DNA of 64,000 nucleotides. It comes from Gelatoporia subvermispora B (lineage: Eukaryota > Basidiomycota > Agaricomycetes > Polyporales > Gelatoporiaceae). The stretch covers positions 1,745,698 through 1,809,697 of the forward strand of contig KB445796.1 of assembly GCA_000320605.2 (NCBI GenBank), read 5' to 3'. Of the stretch, positions 34,536 to 47,475 are shown one piece after another. How positions within the stretch are numbered: position 1 is the stretch's first letter; each line of letters opens with the position of its first letter. The notes beneath the pieces were generated by a model. That model worked only from the letters and a program-made list of their open reading frames with translations, did not search any database and was not told where the DNA came from. Both the position numbers and the translations under genes were made by a program.

Positions 34536-37179
34536 CTAAATCGTCCCGTACACCGGCTTGCCGTCAATCACTGTCGCTATGACCTTAGTTGTCAATATCT
34601 GCGGAGGGGGAATGGACATGATATCGCCAGAGAGGATCACATAGTCTGCCCTCTTGCCGGGAATTATGGAGCCCAATTTGTCTTCCGTGAAGGAAGCATA
34701 TGCAGGATCAATCGTCATGCCTAAGTGAAATTGAAATCAGCGGGTGGGACGGGCGCTTTGTTCGGCACCGCACCTTTCAATGCCTCTTCCCTGGTCATAC
34801 GTTGCTCAGGAAACCTGACAAAGCACGGGAGTTAAGATGGATTCAAGGAAGATAGATGACTTGTATTACCAGCCACCCGGTCCGTGAGGGGATTTCCCGT
34901 CCGGGGAGACCCTCGTGATCGCAGCATAGAAGCCTGCCAGGGGATTCATGTCTTCCACGGGAAAGTCAGACCCAAGGGTGATACGGGCACCGTGGTCAAT
35001 TATACTACGGAATGCGTAGAGGCCTTTCACGCGCTCGGGACCCTGACAGTCACGTCAGTACTTGTGGTGTGAAATACAACACACTCCTTACCAGCCGGTC
35101 TTCCGCGAACCACATGTCACTGATCCTATATCACATGTTCACTGGCGAATCGACACGGAACTTCCATTTATTACTTACGCATGTGTAGGCTGCACGCTCG
35201 CAATGACTGTATGAGGAATGTTGAGTAATTATCCAGCATAGGAAGCAGTATACTTGCCTCCCAGAGATCCGAACCGAGCCATATCGGTCTTCGCAAGTAT
35301 CTGCGCGTGTTCAAGGCGCGGCCTCAAGGCGGAAACATTGACATCTTTCAAGGCTTCCTCGAACGCGTCAAGTACAACTCCATTCGCTCTGTCTCCGATA
35401 GCGTGTACGTTCTGCAAAAAAAGGAAGATCAGATGCGAACACAGGGACGTTTGACTTTACGAACAACTTGCCAGCCGTCCCGCATGAATCTGGGGATGAC
35501 GTCGTTGAGGAGCTCGGGGGAGATACGCATGAATCCGCGAGTCTCCGGGTTGTCCGTGTAAGGTTCATACAACTGTAAATATATAAGGCTTCGCATGGGA
35601 TACCTGAGATATTCCACGTACAGCCGCGCCACCAGAGCGAAGGGCGCCTATGATCCAGTAAGTCGAATTCGTAGGGTCAGAGACCTTAGTAAGCGTACCA
35701 TCCGCGAATACCTTGATGCTGCGTACGCTGAGCCGATTGTCGCCGGCACCAATGATTTTTTCAACACGGTCGCCCCAGTACTCAGCGGATTCGTTGAAAT
35801 ACGTCATGCCATAGATGCGGATCTGTGTAACCAATTGAGCTGAAATACCACATCACAGAAAACTCGACGCACCGGTAACTTTCCTTCTTCCGCTTGTCTG
35901 CAAGATCATGAGCCTCGGGCAGGGTACAGTCATGGGAAACGGACCTCTTGAAGAATTCCAGCGAGATAGGTTTAAAGCCAGCATCGTGCACGGCTGTGAG
36001 TCCTACTGCATGCGCATCCTTGACAGCTGTCGCGAAGCGTTTCTCCAGCGTGTTATACGTCGGGGCAGGCCGGACCACAAGATCCTGGGCATTGTCCAAA
36101 AAGACGCCTGTCATGTCATCCTATCAGATAAAGACAGATCCAGCGGGCTGTATCGAAGTTACCTGTCGGGTTTCCCTTGGAGTCCCGCACTATTATTCCA
36201 CCTTCTACTTCGTCGGGGAGGGGACCCATGTCCTGCAACACCCTCTGTGATACCCAAAGCGCGTGGCCATCTTTGCTTTGGAGAGCCACGGGACGGCCGG
36301 AGACCACGGAATCTGCTTCAAGATCCTCCTGTATCAAGGTGAGATCTTCTCGTTCACGTGAGAAGGACATTTTACATACATAGGTCGGCCACTCTTCTAG
36401 AAGCCACTTGGTGTGGTCCCAGCCCCAGCCTTCCACATACCTTGACTTGTTGCTCCGGAGCTCCGGATCAGAGAGAATGTATTCTTTTACACGCTTCACG
36501 GTCTCTGTTATGCAGTCTTGAACTTACAGCTCGGCAGAAGTCGGAAAAGCGGCTGTACCTTGAATACTTTGAGTACCCTCCAGTGGCATTTGCTGCGTTG
36601 CGCCATATTCGAGCACATGTGCATGCGAATCTTCCAAGGGAGAAATTCTGTTGGCATATCGGCTGAATGGTAGTCCGAGAATCTTACCGGTCAGCCCCGG
36701 AACCACAATCTGCTGTGACCCCGTGTATCGGACCTGGAGTTCGCCCGTGGTATTCTCCAACGCCATGCGGTCCCTCCACCGTTGCTTGACAATGTCTGCA
36801 TGGCGCCTAATCAGGCGAGTCTGCTACCACACAGTCGGAATATGGTGAACGTACCCAAGGAGCCGGCGTCCACAAAGTGTGAACCTTGGACAACCAAGCA
36901 TTGCACTCTTGGGTTGCTGTCATCCACAGTGTATATGTTCGCTCCATTCGGAGTGCACAGAGCATATGAGGATGAGATGACGTGGGGTGACGCGTAATGA
37001 CGGTATGCAAGCACAGTCAAAATGGAGATAAGCAGAGATGCTGTAGCAACAGAGAGGAAATGTTTGGACGGCTTGGAAGAGAGGACGGGGGAGTGGGGTA
37101 ATTCAATGTCGCCCTTCATCTCTTCTGGCGTTGGTTGACGACTTCGGTTGCGGAGAGAGGAGTCTTTAGGAGAGGCCAT
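34536..37179 (-). CDS. YtcJ-type amidohydrolase with N-terminal membrane anchor
   Basis: Amidohydrolase-3 (YtcJ-like) metal hydrolase of unknown substrate. ATG at 37179 (MASPKDSSLRNRSRQPT); a single transmembrane helix follows, roughly residues 43-62 (LSVATASLLISILTVLAYRH), so the catalytic domain is probably on the luminal or outer side. Then exons with QIVVPGLT and, across a short intron, DSHAHVLEYG, the H-x-H metal motif; RYVEGWGWDHTKW; DGHALWVSQRVLQDMG; then VGLTAVHDAG; IKVFADGTL; HAIGDRANGVVLDAFEEAL; RLEHAQIL; LGSDFPVEDMNPLAGFYAAI; PHGPGGW; FTEDKLGSIIPGKRADYVIL; and the end VIATVIDGKPVYGTI at 34536. Block order is complete for the family. About ten short introns. An equivalent set of proteins is common in Agaricomycetes with this anchor, and substrate or pathway cannot be told from sequence. 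Divergent from HRD1 across 0.9 kb. Confidence 0.87.
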
Positions 37180-38075
37180 TTCGTCCGGGAATTCCTACGG
37201 CATAGGCTACGGATCGGACGCTCTTTAAGTACTCACGCTCTGGTGGCGCATGAGAAGCCTCGAAGCCTCGGCAAGGCTCGAACAAGTAGGTAGCATTGGG
37301 CAGCATGAGACAGGGCCGCTCCTACACATGCTAGCGGTGAAAAGGTAACGAGTACTTCATCGGAGGATCGTTCCGCCATGGGTCTATGTCGATCCCCTGA
37401 ACTGGTACCGAAGGCAGCGTCTCTGAACTGGGCGCCTCGTAACAGCGCCCAGCAAGAGATCTGGGTGGCCGCAAAATCTAAGCAGAACTCACCAACTGAG
37501 CGCCGTCCAAGGTCGTGTCAAAGATTGCTTCCGGATCACACGAGCGCGACTTTCAGCCTTCTACGGCGAATGGCGGAAAGCGCTACTGCGAGCTGTTTAG
37601 GCTTGACGTCCTATTGAACTATGGGCCTGCGAACAGTGGCCCCTCCATTGGGCGCCGGAGTGAGAGCGCCAGCCTCAGTAACAGCCCAGGCTGAGCGAGC
37701 ATGGGCGCTCGCTTGCTGTTGATCGCTCCCTGAGAATTATTGCGAAAAAAAAAGTGTTTCGCCACCGATGACAGCTGCAGCAGCTCGATAGTCTGAATTT
37801 TCAGGCTGGATCACGGAGAGTTCAATGAAGCTGTTGACATCGGGGGGCAAACTCAGCAGCCACACGGACCTTGGCGAGCGCTTACTGCAATATAGCAAGC
37901 GCCCATTGCGATCAAACGTCACGTGATGTTGGCCACGTCGCGGGCGTCTCAGTCGTCGCGTGCCCTACCATGCATCATCGCTTGAGGGTCGAGCACTAAG
38001 TAGCCTAGCAGGCCTCCGCCACCCTCCGACGCGAGCTACTCCGACTTTGACCTTCTCATTTATTTTACTCTGGAA
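37180..38075. promoter_or_regulatory. Divergent amidohydrolase / HRD1 intergenic region
   Basis: About 900 bases between divergent starts. Contains a GTCACGTGAT site near 37,919 (CACGTG-class E-box core CACGTGA) and a short hairpin with GCGAAA and TTTCGC arms around 37,741-37,761 bracketing a poly-A run. A 61-codon minus-strand frame (37737-37922) spans them with protein-like composition but no recognised domain and no splice partners. A polypyrimidine stretch precedes the HRD1 start. Confidence 0.4.
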
Positions 38076-41000
38076 ATGCCAATACACGATATCATACGGC
38101 AGAGACTACAGCCCTTCACTGCGGCTGTAACGTCGAATCGGATATTTCTCTACTCGGTCTTCAGCACGTTCGCTGTTGCAGGAGTTATTGCGAACGCTTG
38201 TAGGATCCATAGCAACTTTTACTCTGTATCAATATACCTCGCCAAGAGTAGTCGCAGTGTACTGGTGAGCATCCTTGCCTTGCCATGTCGCTGGATCTCT
38301 GGTTGAACTTCCGCAAGGTCTTGGCCAACTTCGGCCTGCTCCTCGGCCTGCTCTCTGGTCGTATCATTCAACGAATATTCTTTGGCCCTCTGCAACCCCG
38401 TGAGGTAGAGGTATGCAGTAATTAAACTATATTTGTATACACAGTCTCATCGACTATGCTAGCGCCTCTACGATCAAACATGGATGTTCGTCACGGAGTC
38501 TCTGCTAGCATTCACCATCTTCCGTGACGAATTTGACGTCCCATTTGTCCTCATGTTTGGGTTTCTACTCTTTGTGAAGTGCTTCCATTGGCTAGTGGCA
38601 GATCGTGTGGAGTCGGTGCGTTCGCAATTCAGCTGCAGGCGCCGTGCGCTAAACCTCTTCGTGACTAGATGGACCAGACAACGTACCCGGGACCGTCTAC
38701 GCTGTTCCACATCAGAATTAACTGTCTGTTCTTCATTCTATGGATGACCGATCTATTTATGTTCTCTCTTGCCGTTGAAAGCACGCTGTCTAACGGCGTC
38801 GGAGGCATGGTTCTCTTTGCGAGTGAGGTACGCTGCTAGTTCTAACCGATGGCGCCTTTCTCATGCATGAGACACGAATAGTATGCGATTCTGATGGCTA
38901 GCGCCCTCAATGCGATGGCAAGATACACCATCTCCGTCATCGATATCCGCCGAGCTCGCGCTAGAGGTGGTGAGAATGCTCCTCCGTGGGAGCACAAGAG
39001 CATGTACATTTTCTATATCGAGCTCATCACAGGTATGTTCTGATTCTTTGAGCTGTTCTGGACGGGTGATGCATTTCTTCCAGACTTCCTGAAATTGGCG
39101 ACTTACTTGACCTTCTTCATGGTCATACTCACATTCTATGGCCTGCCGCTGAACATCATCCGAGATGTATATCTGACCGCGCGATCCTTCATTACCCGCC
39201 TACGTGCTCTTGTGCGCTACCACAATGCTACCCGAGACATGGATCGGCGATACCCCGACGCGACAGAAGCAGAACTTTCCGCGATGTCTGATCGCACTTG
39301 CATCATCTGTCGCGAAGAAATGGTATCGCGGGTCGCACAACAGACGGGCGCTGGGCAAGCAGACGCCGGGGCAGCTGCTCAGGCGCCAGATCGTCAGGAT
39401 GGTCCCAACATGAGCCCTAAGAAGCTTCCATGCGGTCACATTTTCCATTTCCAATGCCTGCGGTCCTGGCTAGAAAGACAGCAGAGCTGCCCGACTTGGT
39501 ACGTTTTATCTCTTGCGATTCTGCGTAGAGCGGCGGAAATAATATTCTCCACCCGCCCGTAGTCGACGCCCTGTCCTGGACACAACCCCACCCGGCCAGG
39601 TCCCTCCTCAGGGTCGTCCAGCGGCTGGTAGGGCGCAGCAACAAGGTGTGCCCCCTCAGATGCCTCAACGAGGCCAGCCAGGTGGTGCGGGTGGTTGGTT
39701 GGGTCGCTTGTTTGGTGCTGCGGTACAGCCGCCGATCGGTCCTGGACAGTTCCCTCATGGTGACTTCCGACAATTCATGGGGCCTGCTGCGGTACCTCCT
39801 CAGCAAGTGCCGAATGGCGGATGGGCACCTGGCGTCCAGCCTCCTCCGTATTATGGCTACCCATACCATCCACCGCCGCCACAGGGGCCCCTCCAACAGC
39901 CGCCCTTGTTCCGAGGGTTTTATGGGCCTAATGGTGTCTGGCAGCCGTGGGGCATTAACCCCGGGATCCCTGCACAGGAAATTCCACCACAGGCACCGGC
40001 ACAACAACCTGCGCCAAACGGGTCCGCTGCGGGTGTGGCGTCCAGTGAGCCAGATACCGCTACAGGAGATACATCGCGCGCTCAGGCGCCTCCGCCATCA
40101 AACGCGCCGATCGCTACATCGTCAGCACATATGCCGACGTCCGCGTCTACATTACAGAGCGGATCTTCGCGCTTAGGGTCTGAATATGGGCAGACAACGA
40201 CGCCGAGGGATGCCGCAGCGCTGGCAGCTCTTCGGCGACTCAACTCTACTCAGTCCCCGTCCTCTACTCCCGCGCCCCCACTCGCGCCCCACACTTCTGC
40301 AGCGCCGCGAGACTCGGTGGGAACATCGGCGTCTTCGACGCTAGCCAATGTTAGGCCCCCTACCGGGACCCCATCACCCGCATCTCTTCCAGCGCCCCAG
40401 ACTCTTCCTTCTGCTACTCCGACTCCTACGATCACTGGAACAACACTGCAGCCGCCGCGTGACGCACATACGCGGTCTGAGCTTCCCTCCCTGATTCCAT
40501 TGTATGATCTTGGTTCACGGACAGCTCCCCACCCCGTCCAACCGACGGCCCCCCCTGCGTACCAGCCGCAATATCGACACCCTCCCCAACCAACCCGCAC
40601 TCAGCCAGGTGTACCCACCGCCCAACCACCGCCAGTAGCCTCGCGGGCATCGACGCAGGCAAATACCGCTGGCCAGTCTCGCTGGTCACGCACTGCTTCG
40701 GCCGCGCAGCGCGCACCCATACATCAGTTACCGACAACGCTGACCGATGCTCAGCTTGCTCAGCTCGACCGTCTCACCCGCGAAGCGATTGATGAGCGTC
40801 TCCGGGTATTGGAGGGTGTATCGGGTGCGGTGTACAGATGCATTGAGGAGTTGACCCGAGTACGTAGTGTACTTCCACCGGGCGCTGGCACCGTGCAGCT
40901 GCAGCAGGGGAATGCCCCGACGACAGCCACGGCTCGGCCAAGCCCGACTGTGGCCGCGCCGACCTCGGTCACGCCTATATTGCCGACCGAGGGCGGTACT

Positions 41001-41138
41001 GCGCCGCATGAGGCTGGGATAGACAGTTCGTCCTCTTCCTCCTCTCTTCCGGTGGAACATGCACAGACTCCGTCTCCGTCGCCGGACGGCACATCGAAGG
41101 TGGCGGCGATTGTTGTGGAGGCTGATGAGTCGGAGTAG
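38076..41138 (+). CDS. HRD1: ER-membrane E3 ubiquitin ligase Hrd1 (synoviolin)
   Basis: Hrd1 ubiquitinates misfolded proteins at the ER membrane and forms the ERAD retrotranslocation channel. ATG at 38076 (MPIHDIIRQRLQPF). Multiple hydrophobic segments follow across short exons: LANFGLLLGLLSGRIIQRIF with FFGPLQPREVE, LYDQTWMFVTESLLAFTIFR, LMFGFLLFVKCFHWLVADRV, FHIRINCLFFILWMTDLFMF, TYLTFFMVILTFYGLPLNII. The RING-H2 domain runs from TCIICREEMV through LPCGHIFHFQCLRSWL to SCPTCRRPV; the codon of the last Cys is split by the 64-nt intron 39499-39562, and 60-odd extra residues rich in Ala/Gln/Asp lie between the first Cys pair and the His/Cys core. The tail after the RING is about 525 residues, extremely rich in Pro, Ala, Thr and Gln, with a predicted helix near LAQLDRLTREAIDERLRVLE, making the protein longer than yeast Hrd1. 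Same strand as, and 310 bases from, the next gene. Confidence 0.93.
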
Positions 41139-41448
41139 ACACTCCTCGTTTTCATTGTCGAGTTCCGAGTGTTCTATTGTTGTACATGCACATGTTGAGA
41201 TTGCAATGTCAGGCGATATCGGGGCCACTTGTGTATGATGATTGGGCAAGCCGTTCGATCCTGCTGCCTTGCAATACAGTGTCACCCCAATTGGGCGCTC
41301 CTTAGCTCCGGTCCGCCCGCCCCGGGCTGGTTTCCGACCCGTCTCGGAGCCTCCTACACTTCCTTGAGGCCACAACTTGATTGGACTCTTGGTTGTGCGA
41401 GGTAACAAGTGCTTCGCATCCTTCAACAACTGACGGCTATTCGGAAGA
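41139..41448. promoter_or_regulatory. HRD1 3' flank and QNG1 promoter region
   Basis: 310 bases between two plus-strand genes. No gene; it must contain the HRD1 polyadenylation region and the short promoter of the queuosine salvage gene. No individual site recognised. Confidence 0.4.
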
Positions 41449-43292
41449 ATGGCGTCCCTTGCACCACCGCTACCTCCTCATAGAGGCTTTATTCGTGCTG
41501 TGCGCGAGTCGGCGAGGGCTGTGCGCACTCGGGCAAACATCACGGTGAGTGGCCGGTGCTCTTTTTTGCGATACCATTCGCGGATGTTATGAAATGTCTG
41601 CGTTGAAACGCTGTAGCTGGAAGGCGACGTCCTCATGTGCACCAGTACAAGCCCTCAGAACGTTGCTCAGCGCTACGGAGCGCCACTGAAATGGCACTTT
41701 ATCACATTACCAAAGGTCATAATGCGCCGTGTCATGTATCTTACACGCCGGTGTCACTCTGACGAGTTGCACGTCTTATATAGCTTCCTGCATATAGCAG
41801 TATTTTGGCGCAATTGGCACAGGCCTTGTGACCAGCAGTAGGCTCATGAAAATCAGGCAACTGCCTCGGCCTTCGTGCAGTCTAGTGTTGCAAGTGCGCT
41901 CAGGTTGCATCGGCTGACCAGCGACTATTATTCCAAACATGATGGCTGCTCGTCCCTTGTGTCGGTGTATCGGACAGCTATCATCGGCCTGACCCAATCT
42001 AATTTTCAGATTTCCGAGGAGTCCATGAAACAGTTCCTCGTTTCCCCTGCATTTACCAGCAGCTTCGACAGACTACGCAAGGCGCACGGGATGCGCATGC
42101 CCCTGAAATTTGACAGCGTGCTTGCGGAACTGAATGTGCTTACGCTGCTCTCCGTTCTAAACTTCGGCTCTGGTTATCGCGTCCCTTTACATGCGGCGAC
42201 AAGGCGCGGCGCCTTCGACAATATCCGCGCTCTGGTCTTCGGCATGTACATCTCTTCTTCCGCAGGCGCTGGCGATATGCTGTCGGCGAAGGGCATGCGT
42301 GCGATCGAGGCGAGCACGGTCGCCGATTTGATGGGCGTTTCAGAATCCTTGCATGTGGAGCGCAAACACGAAAGTATCCCAGGCCTGACGGTAGGCGAGC
42401 TGGGTGGGCCCATTTGGGAACTAGTACAAATCATCACAAGGACCATGAATGAGACGGGCGGTGCGCTACTTGATGCAGGCTATCCTGATCTTGGAACATT
42501 TGTCATGGAAGCGTTGAAGGAGGGCCACAAGGCCAAGACTGCACAGGACCCGGATTTGCAATGCGACGTGGTCCTGGAGCGAGTATGTCTGTCTCGCTAC
42601 TGTAATTTTTCTGACAACGCTAACTGCGTTCTAACATAGCTTGTGCGTGCTATCCCTGCGTTTCGTGACATGGCCGAAGTGAACGGGCAAGGTAGCTTGT
42701 GCTCGTTTGTGGAAAATCTTACTCTGCTGACACCGGTCATCGCCGCGTATTCGCAGCCGTTTACTGCTTCAAGAAAGCCCTCCTCACGATCCATGCAATT
42801 TACTTACGGTTTTATTCGGACGATGCATCGTCCGTCCCCGTCCCCGACACTTCACGGCTTCCTATCTTCGTCGACAACGTCATCCCGAGCATGCTCATCC
42901 ACCTCGGCGTCATCGACTTATCAAGTTCAGATCCCGCGCTGGGTCTGACAACGCTATTTGTGGACGCGGCAAGTTCCGAGACATTGGATGTCTTGCTTGC
43001 ACTCGAAGCGCCTCGGGCCGAGGAGCAAGAAGACGCCAAAGCCAAGAAGGTGCCCAAAGAAGGGCCAATACTCACCACGGAGCAGGCTTATATCCTGCGA
43101 GCGGCTGCAATTGACGCATGCGAGCTGCTCGTTGAATACGCCATTAAACTAGGCGACAGCAGCCCAGAACTCCAGTGGATGAAAGAGGTTAATCCCCCAG
43201 AATTGGACGCTTGGCTATGGGCGGTAGCGAAGGATCGCGCAGACTTTCGGAAGCTTGAGCGGTTTGTCCTGAGAGGTACATCATACTTCTGA
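41449..43292 (+). CDS. Queuosine salvage protein (queuosine 5'-phosphate N-glycosylase, DUF2419)
   Basis: This family (human QNG1/C9orf64) releases queuine from queuosine nucleotides so it can be inserted in tRNA anticodons. ATG at 41449 opens MASLAPPLPPHRGFIRAVRE, a first exon ending at a GTGAGT donor near 41,544. Later exons contain LVSPAFTSSFDRL, PLKFDSVLAELNVLTLLSVL and NFGSGYRVPLH, the characteristic block of the family, then NIRALVFGMYISS, VADLMGVSESLHVERKHESI and LVQIITRTMNETGGALLDAG. After an intron near 42,580 comes LVRAIPAFRDMAEVNGQ, and after another VYCFKKALLTIHAIYLRF. The C-terminal exon shows LPIFVDNVIPSMLIHLGVI, YILRAAAIDACELLVEYAI and ends at 43292. An Ala/Glu/Lys-rich insertion lies near residues 390-410. 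Convergent with the NAD kinase gene, 214 bases apart. Confidence 0.88.
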
Positions 43293-43506
43293 TGGAAAAT
43301 GGGTCCATCCTAGTGAACACGCCAAGGACTGCACACAATTCGTTGTCATTGTTTGTACCTATACACATGCACACACACTGCTCTAGCATACAATGGCCCT
43401 GTTTAAATGTATCGGTATGTTTGAGGAGGGAAACGCGCTGAGTAACACAGCACCCATATCAAAGTCTAGCTGTAAGCGATGAAACCAATCTTGTCTGCAT
43501 CTGTAA

Positions 43507-46500
43507 TCATGTATCACTGTCGCTCGCTGCGCTGTCGCTTTCATCTTGGCCCCACGCTGCGAATACGCGCCGTGTGTGGGCGCCGTCATGTCGGTCGCGC
43601 GATCTGCTCCGCGAGTACGGCCTGCGCTGCGCCGTCGGCGTCGTCGCGACCTCCTGCTCGTCCCTCCGGGGCGTCTGGCTGCGCGCATGCGAGCGGACAG
43701 TACGCTGGTCATACATATGGTCCCGCGCGCCGTACTCGCCGCGGCCGAGGTCGGCCAGCGAGGACGATGAGGATGCGGACGAGTCTACGAACTGGACATG
43801 ACGCGGGGAGACCTTGGGCGGGTGTGGGTGCGGCCCTGCGAAGCGGTCCGGGGTTTCCACACCTGAGGTTGTGCCAAGGCGCGTGGAGTCGTGGTGCTGC
43901 TGCTGGAGGAGTGGGTTCCCTGCGCTGAGTATGCGCGCGGCCGCCTCTGCGCGAGACTGTTCTCTCCGGACAACGGCAGCGTCATTCTCGTGTACTTTTT
44001 CCAGTCCTAACCGCTCCTGGGACGGCGAGACCTCAGCTCGCGCTTGGATCCGCCGGGGGCTGCTCTCGGCAGTGGATGATGACTCGTTCGAGGACAGATC
44101 ATCGATATCGAACTTGTCATCCTCCTCGTCCGACACTTCGTCTTCCTCGCCCTGTGGATCGTCTTCTGACCTATCACCTGCAGCTTTGACGAACTTGTGC
44201 TTTTCTGAAGGCCTCGCGGGATCCTTCGCACCATCGACTTCATTTGGTTCGCCGCCGCGACGCTTGCGTGATGGGGCTTCCTCGACGACCACAAATGATT
44301 TTTGACGCTCGCGTTCGTTCCATTTGAGCGTGCGCGATATCGAGTTGAACCAATCCGTCGACTGGGAGTCTGCGCAGACGGTTGGGAAGGGGTACCTCGA
44401 AGCGGTAATCTTGATATGATCACCCTCTGGAACGCACACATGAGCTGGAACCAGTCACATACTGCCAAGGATGCTTACGCTTGAGCTCTACACGGCCTCG
44501 ACCGTCAAACGATGCCCACGCTGTACTTCGGGAGTTGAAAGGAACGCATACGCGCAGTTCCATGCTATCAGGGAGTAGCATTGGCCTGAAAGACAGCGTA
44601 TGCGGGCAGATGGGCGTCAACAGTATGGCCGGGATTTCGGGGTGCACTAAAGAACCGCCTGCAGATAGCTAAAAAGTTATGAGCCCGTCATATCCAATTG
44701 ATGGAAAAGAAGCAACGCACGGAGTACGCTGTGGATCCAGTCGGTGTGGCCACACAAAGACCGTCGCCTTGAACTGTTGTCAGATGGTGCTCATCACCTA
44801 CAGAAACCATTGGTCAGCATGCCAAGACCTGAAATATGCCATCGGTCGCGAAAGTCACCCACCGAATAGTTCAAGTTGACTGACGTAAGGGCTCGGACCA
44901 CGGTCAACAACCAGGTCGTTGATAACCTCGAAACTCTCGACTGGCTGGGTAGAGAAGCACTTGATCTCCTTGTCCTTCGCCCCAACCTTGCCATCATGTG
45001 GTGGATACCCGCTCTCGAGAGCCTCCCAGCCGCCTTTGTCCAGATTCTTCATCATGATCTCGCCCGTCTCGCCCTTCTTGATCGCACGCCGCGTACATTC
45101 ACCGCCGACCGTCCGGTAGACAGTACATGTGAAGCGCATGCGGAGGTTGACACGGATTCCGTTGTCCATAGCGTTGTCCATGACTGACTCATGGTCGGCG
45201 AAGTCGAAGTTCGTGAGGAACCCCAAGGAGCCGAGTGCAAACGGTAGCACCGGCGGCACGATCCTTTGGAACAGCCATGATGTGAACAAGACGGTGCCGT
45301 CACCACCCAGCTAGAGTGCACGAGGTGAGGACTGGGTTGCTCGCGGCCGGGCTCGCCGGACCACGTGGGAGAAGACACGTACTGTCACGACAAAGTCAAA
45401 AAGATGTGGGCTCTTGCTGCACATCTCCGCTGTCCAGTATCGGAGCTGGCCCTCCGAGATCGAATCATTGTCAGCCTTGCTCGAGCTAGACGAGAACGAG
45501 GAGTTGGACGCTCGGCGTTGCGGGAACGGTGCGAACAGCTCCGGGTGCTCTGCTTGGATCCCCGCAGCATCAAACCGTCGAGACGTTCGCAGCTGGGCGT
45601 CGACATATCTGCACAGCAGCCAGCTTAGAAGGAGACCATGAGTGCTTGATGGCGAGAGCGCTCACACAACCATTCCACGTCCACCTTTCCTAGGCTTCAG
45701 CATGAGATACAGAGCAAGCTGACGTGTCAGCTTGATAAGTCTGTTGTCTCGCGCCTTTGTGACGATGAGGACATTCTGTATGTGCGAGCGGACGCGTGTC
45801 CGTCCTTGATGGTGCGCGCGATGAGTGCTGCATAAGTGCGAAGGACGCGCTGATAACGCCGAAGCGCTCACCGAGCTGCTTGCTCATCTCCCTGACACCA
45901 ACCGCAGTCTCCGCCAATTGCTTTGTGAGGCTGCCAGCAGTCTCGTCATCTTCGGTGTGTATGCCGTTGGGCAGTCCGGCGTAAGAGTCCGAGAGGGTGC
46001 CATTGGAGTAGGCACCCAGCACATCCGCGCCACCTGCACTTGGATAGTTGCCCATGCGTGCGTCACGGTGAACTTTGGGCTGCTTCGCCCGGATCCAGTC
46101 TGTGAGCGAAGCACCTTGTAGCTGGGAGTGGACGAAGCAAGGAGAGTGGACGGGTGACAGATGTGCACGGTTTGGTGTGTCCGGGATTGGCGTAGGGTTG
46201 GGGCCGTTAGACCTGCCGGCCTGCTGCGTAATGGTCACATCGGGGGAAATCGTCGGCGGCACTGGGAGGGTGGAATCGTGGTAATTTCCGTTGATGCCAG
46301 TACCGTTCGCGTGTGTCTTTGTGAGAGGATCGGGCGATGGCTGGTCATCGACGACAATGTCTGGCTTCCAACTGGCAGGAGAGTGGGAGATCTCGAGATT
46401 GAGGGGCCTGGATGACTTTCGTGACAAGGATGGGCGAATGCGTGTCTCGGAGACGAAAGGTGTTGTCGGCGGAGTGGAGAAGTGTTCAGCATCTGGCGAG

Positions 46501-46517
46501 AGCAGGCCTGATTGCAT
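43507..46517 (-). CDS. NAD kinase (Utr1/Pos5 family) with long acidic-Ser tail
   Basis: Phosphorylates NAD(H) to NADP(H). ATG at 46517 opens [20 protein letters not shown], starting a Ser/Pro-rich N-terminal region of about 200 residues, then [18 protein letters not shown]. The catalytic domain begins at [20 protein letters not shown] and contains the nucleotide motif [14 protein letters not shown] (after an intron), [103 protein letters not shown] and ASFDGRG. It closes with [17 protein letters not shown] further 270 residues follow, first acidic ([20 protein letters not shown]) and then Ser/Arg-rich, ending SDT at 43507; this tail is much longer than in typical NAD kinases and is read in one uninterrupted exon. 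Convergent with the queuosine salvage gene. Confidence 0.92.
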
Positions 46518-46743
46518 TTTAGGAATCTCTCAAGCTCAGGCGATGGGTCGGGTGTAGAGTCTGCGGAATGCGTACACCGTTCGAGGCCTGAGAGGTATTT
46601 ATTGGATACAGCTGACAGCTCGGATAGTAGCTGTACCTCTCTGAAGATTTCGCGGTGGTTACGACCAGACGGATGAGAGATACGTGATGCACTACGAGGC
46701 CCCTCTCCGGCGACCACTTACTGTATCCACCTATCCCCGCAAT

Positions 46744-46761
46744 CAGATTAGATTAGATTAA
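46744..46761 (+). repeat. AGATT pentanucleotide repeat
   Basis: CAGATTAGATTAGATTAAG, three tandem units in the NAD kinase 5' flank. Confidence 0.7.
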
Positions 46762-47475
46762 GACGCCGTCACGCTGATCCCTCCCGTTTATCCTGGCTGC
46801 GCTGTGCCTCTCGGATATTCTATCCCTGCAGCAACAGCCAGAAGAAATCCTCCGGAATCACCATATTTGTGCTCGCGGGAGGAAGCATTACAGCTGTCAG
46901 CAGCTTTGAGCGGTGTGAGCATATTCGCTGGGTCACGCACTCGCAGCGCACGGGTCCGGTCTTGCGGCCAATCGTCGGCAAAGAATTCACTTTACTGCCA
47001 GGACAACTCTCACCGGCCGAGCGCAAATGGGCGCGAATCTAGTCGAGTCTGTCGACGCTGCCAAGGGCTCTGATCCCGACCATCAGCAGACTCCAGCTCA
47101 ACGCTAGCACAGCGCGAACATACCCGGTTGCAGTCCACGCTTGAGAGTCTTCTCCGTGGTGGGAGTGCTCTCGCATCCTTCCGAACATTCAACGTGCCTC
47201 ACAACGCAAGGTCTCGAGAAAAGGAATGTCTTCCACCACCTGCGTCAGCACACGTGCATCTGCGCGGCATGCTCTTTGGACGGCAGCCCGACTCTTCGCA
47301 CTTGCCACGGTGGATTCATGGCTGACGGACGTGCGTCGAGCTGCATGCCACGGGCGAATCTCAAATCAGGTGGTATGGCCCTTGTTGCCGGCCATATGTA
47401 CTTCTAGGCAACCCACCCTTGTCTTCTGTGCATGCCGATGTATATTCGGCTCCTTCGTGATCTATTCCGATCGTC

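Noticed and set aside
40728..41429. 233-codon minus-strand frame antisense to HRD1 tail
   Set aside because: Mirror of the Pro/Thr-rich HRD1 coding sequence.
46235..46717. 160-codon minus-strand frame overlapping the NAD kinase start
   Set aside because: Different frame from the NAD kinase N-terminus, which continues in phase to the catalytic domain; the overlap reflects Ser/Pro-rich composition.
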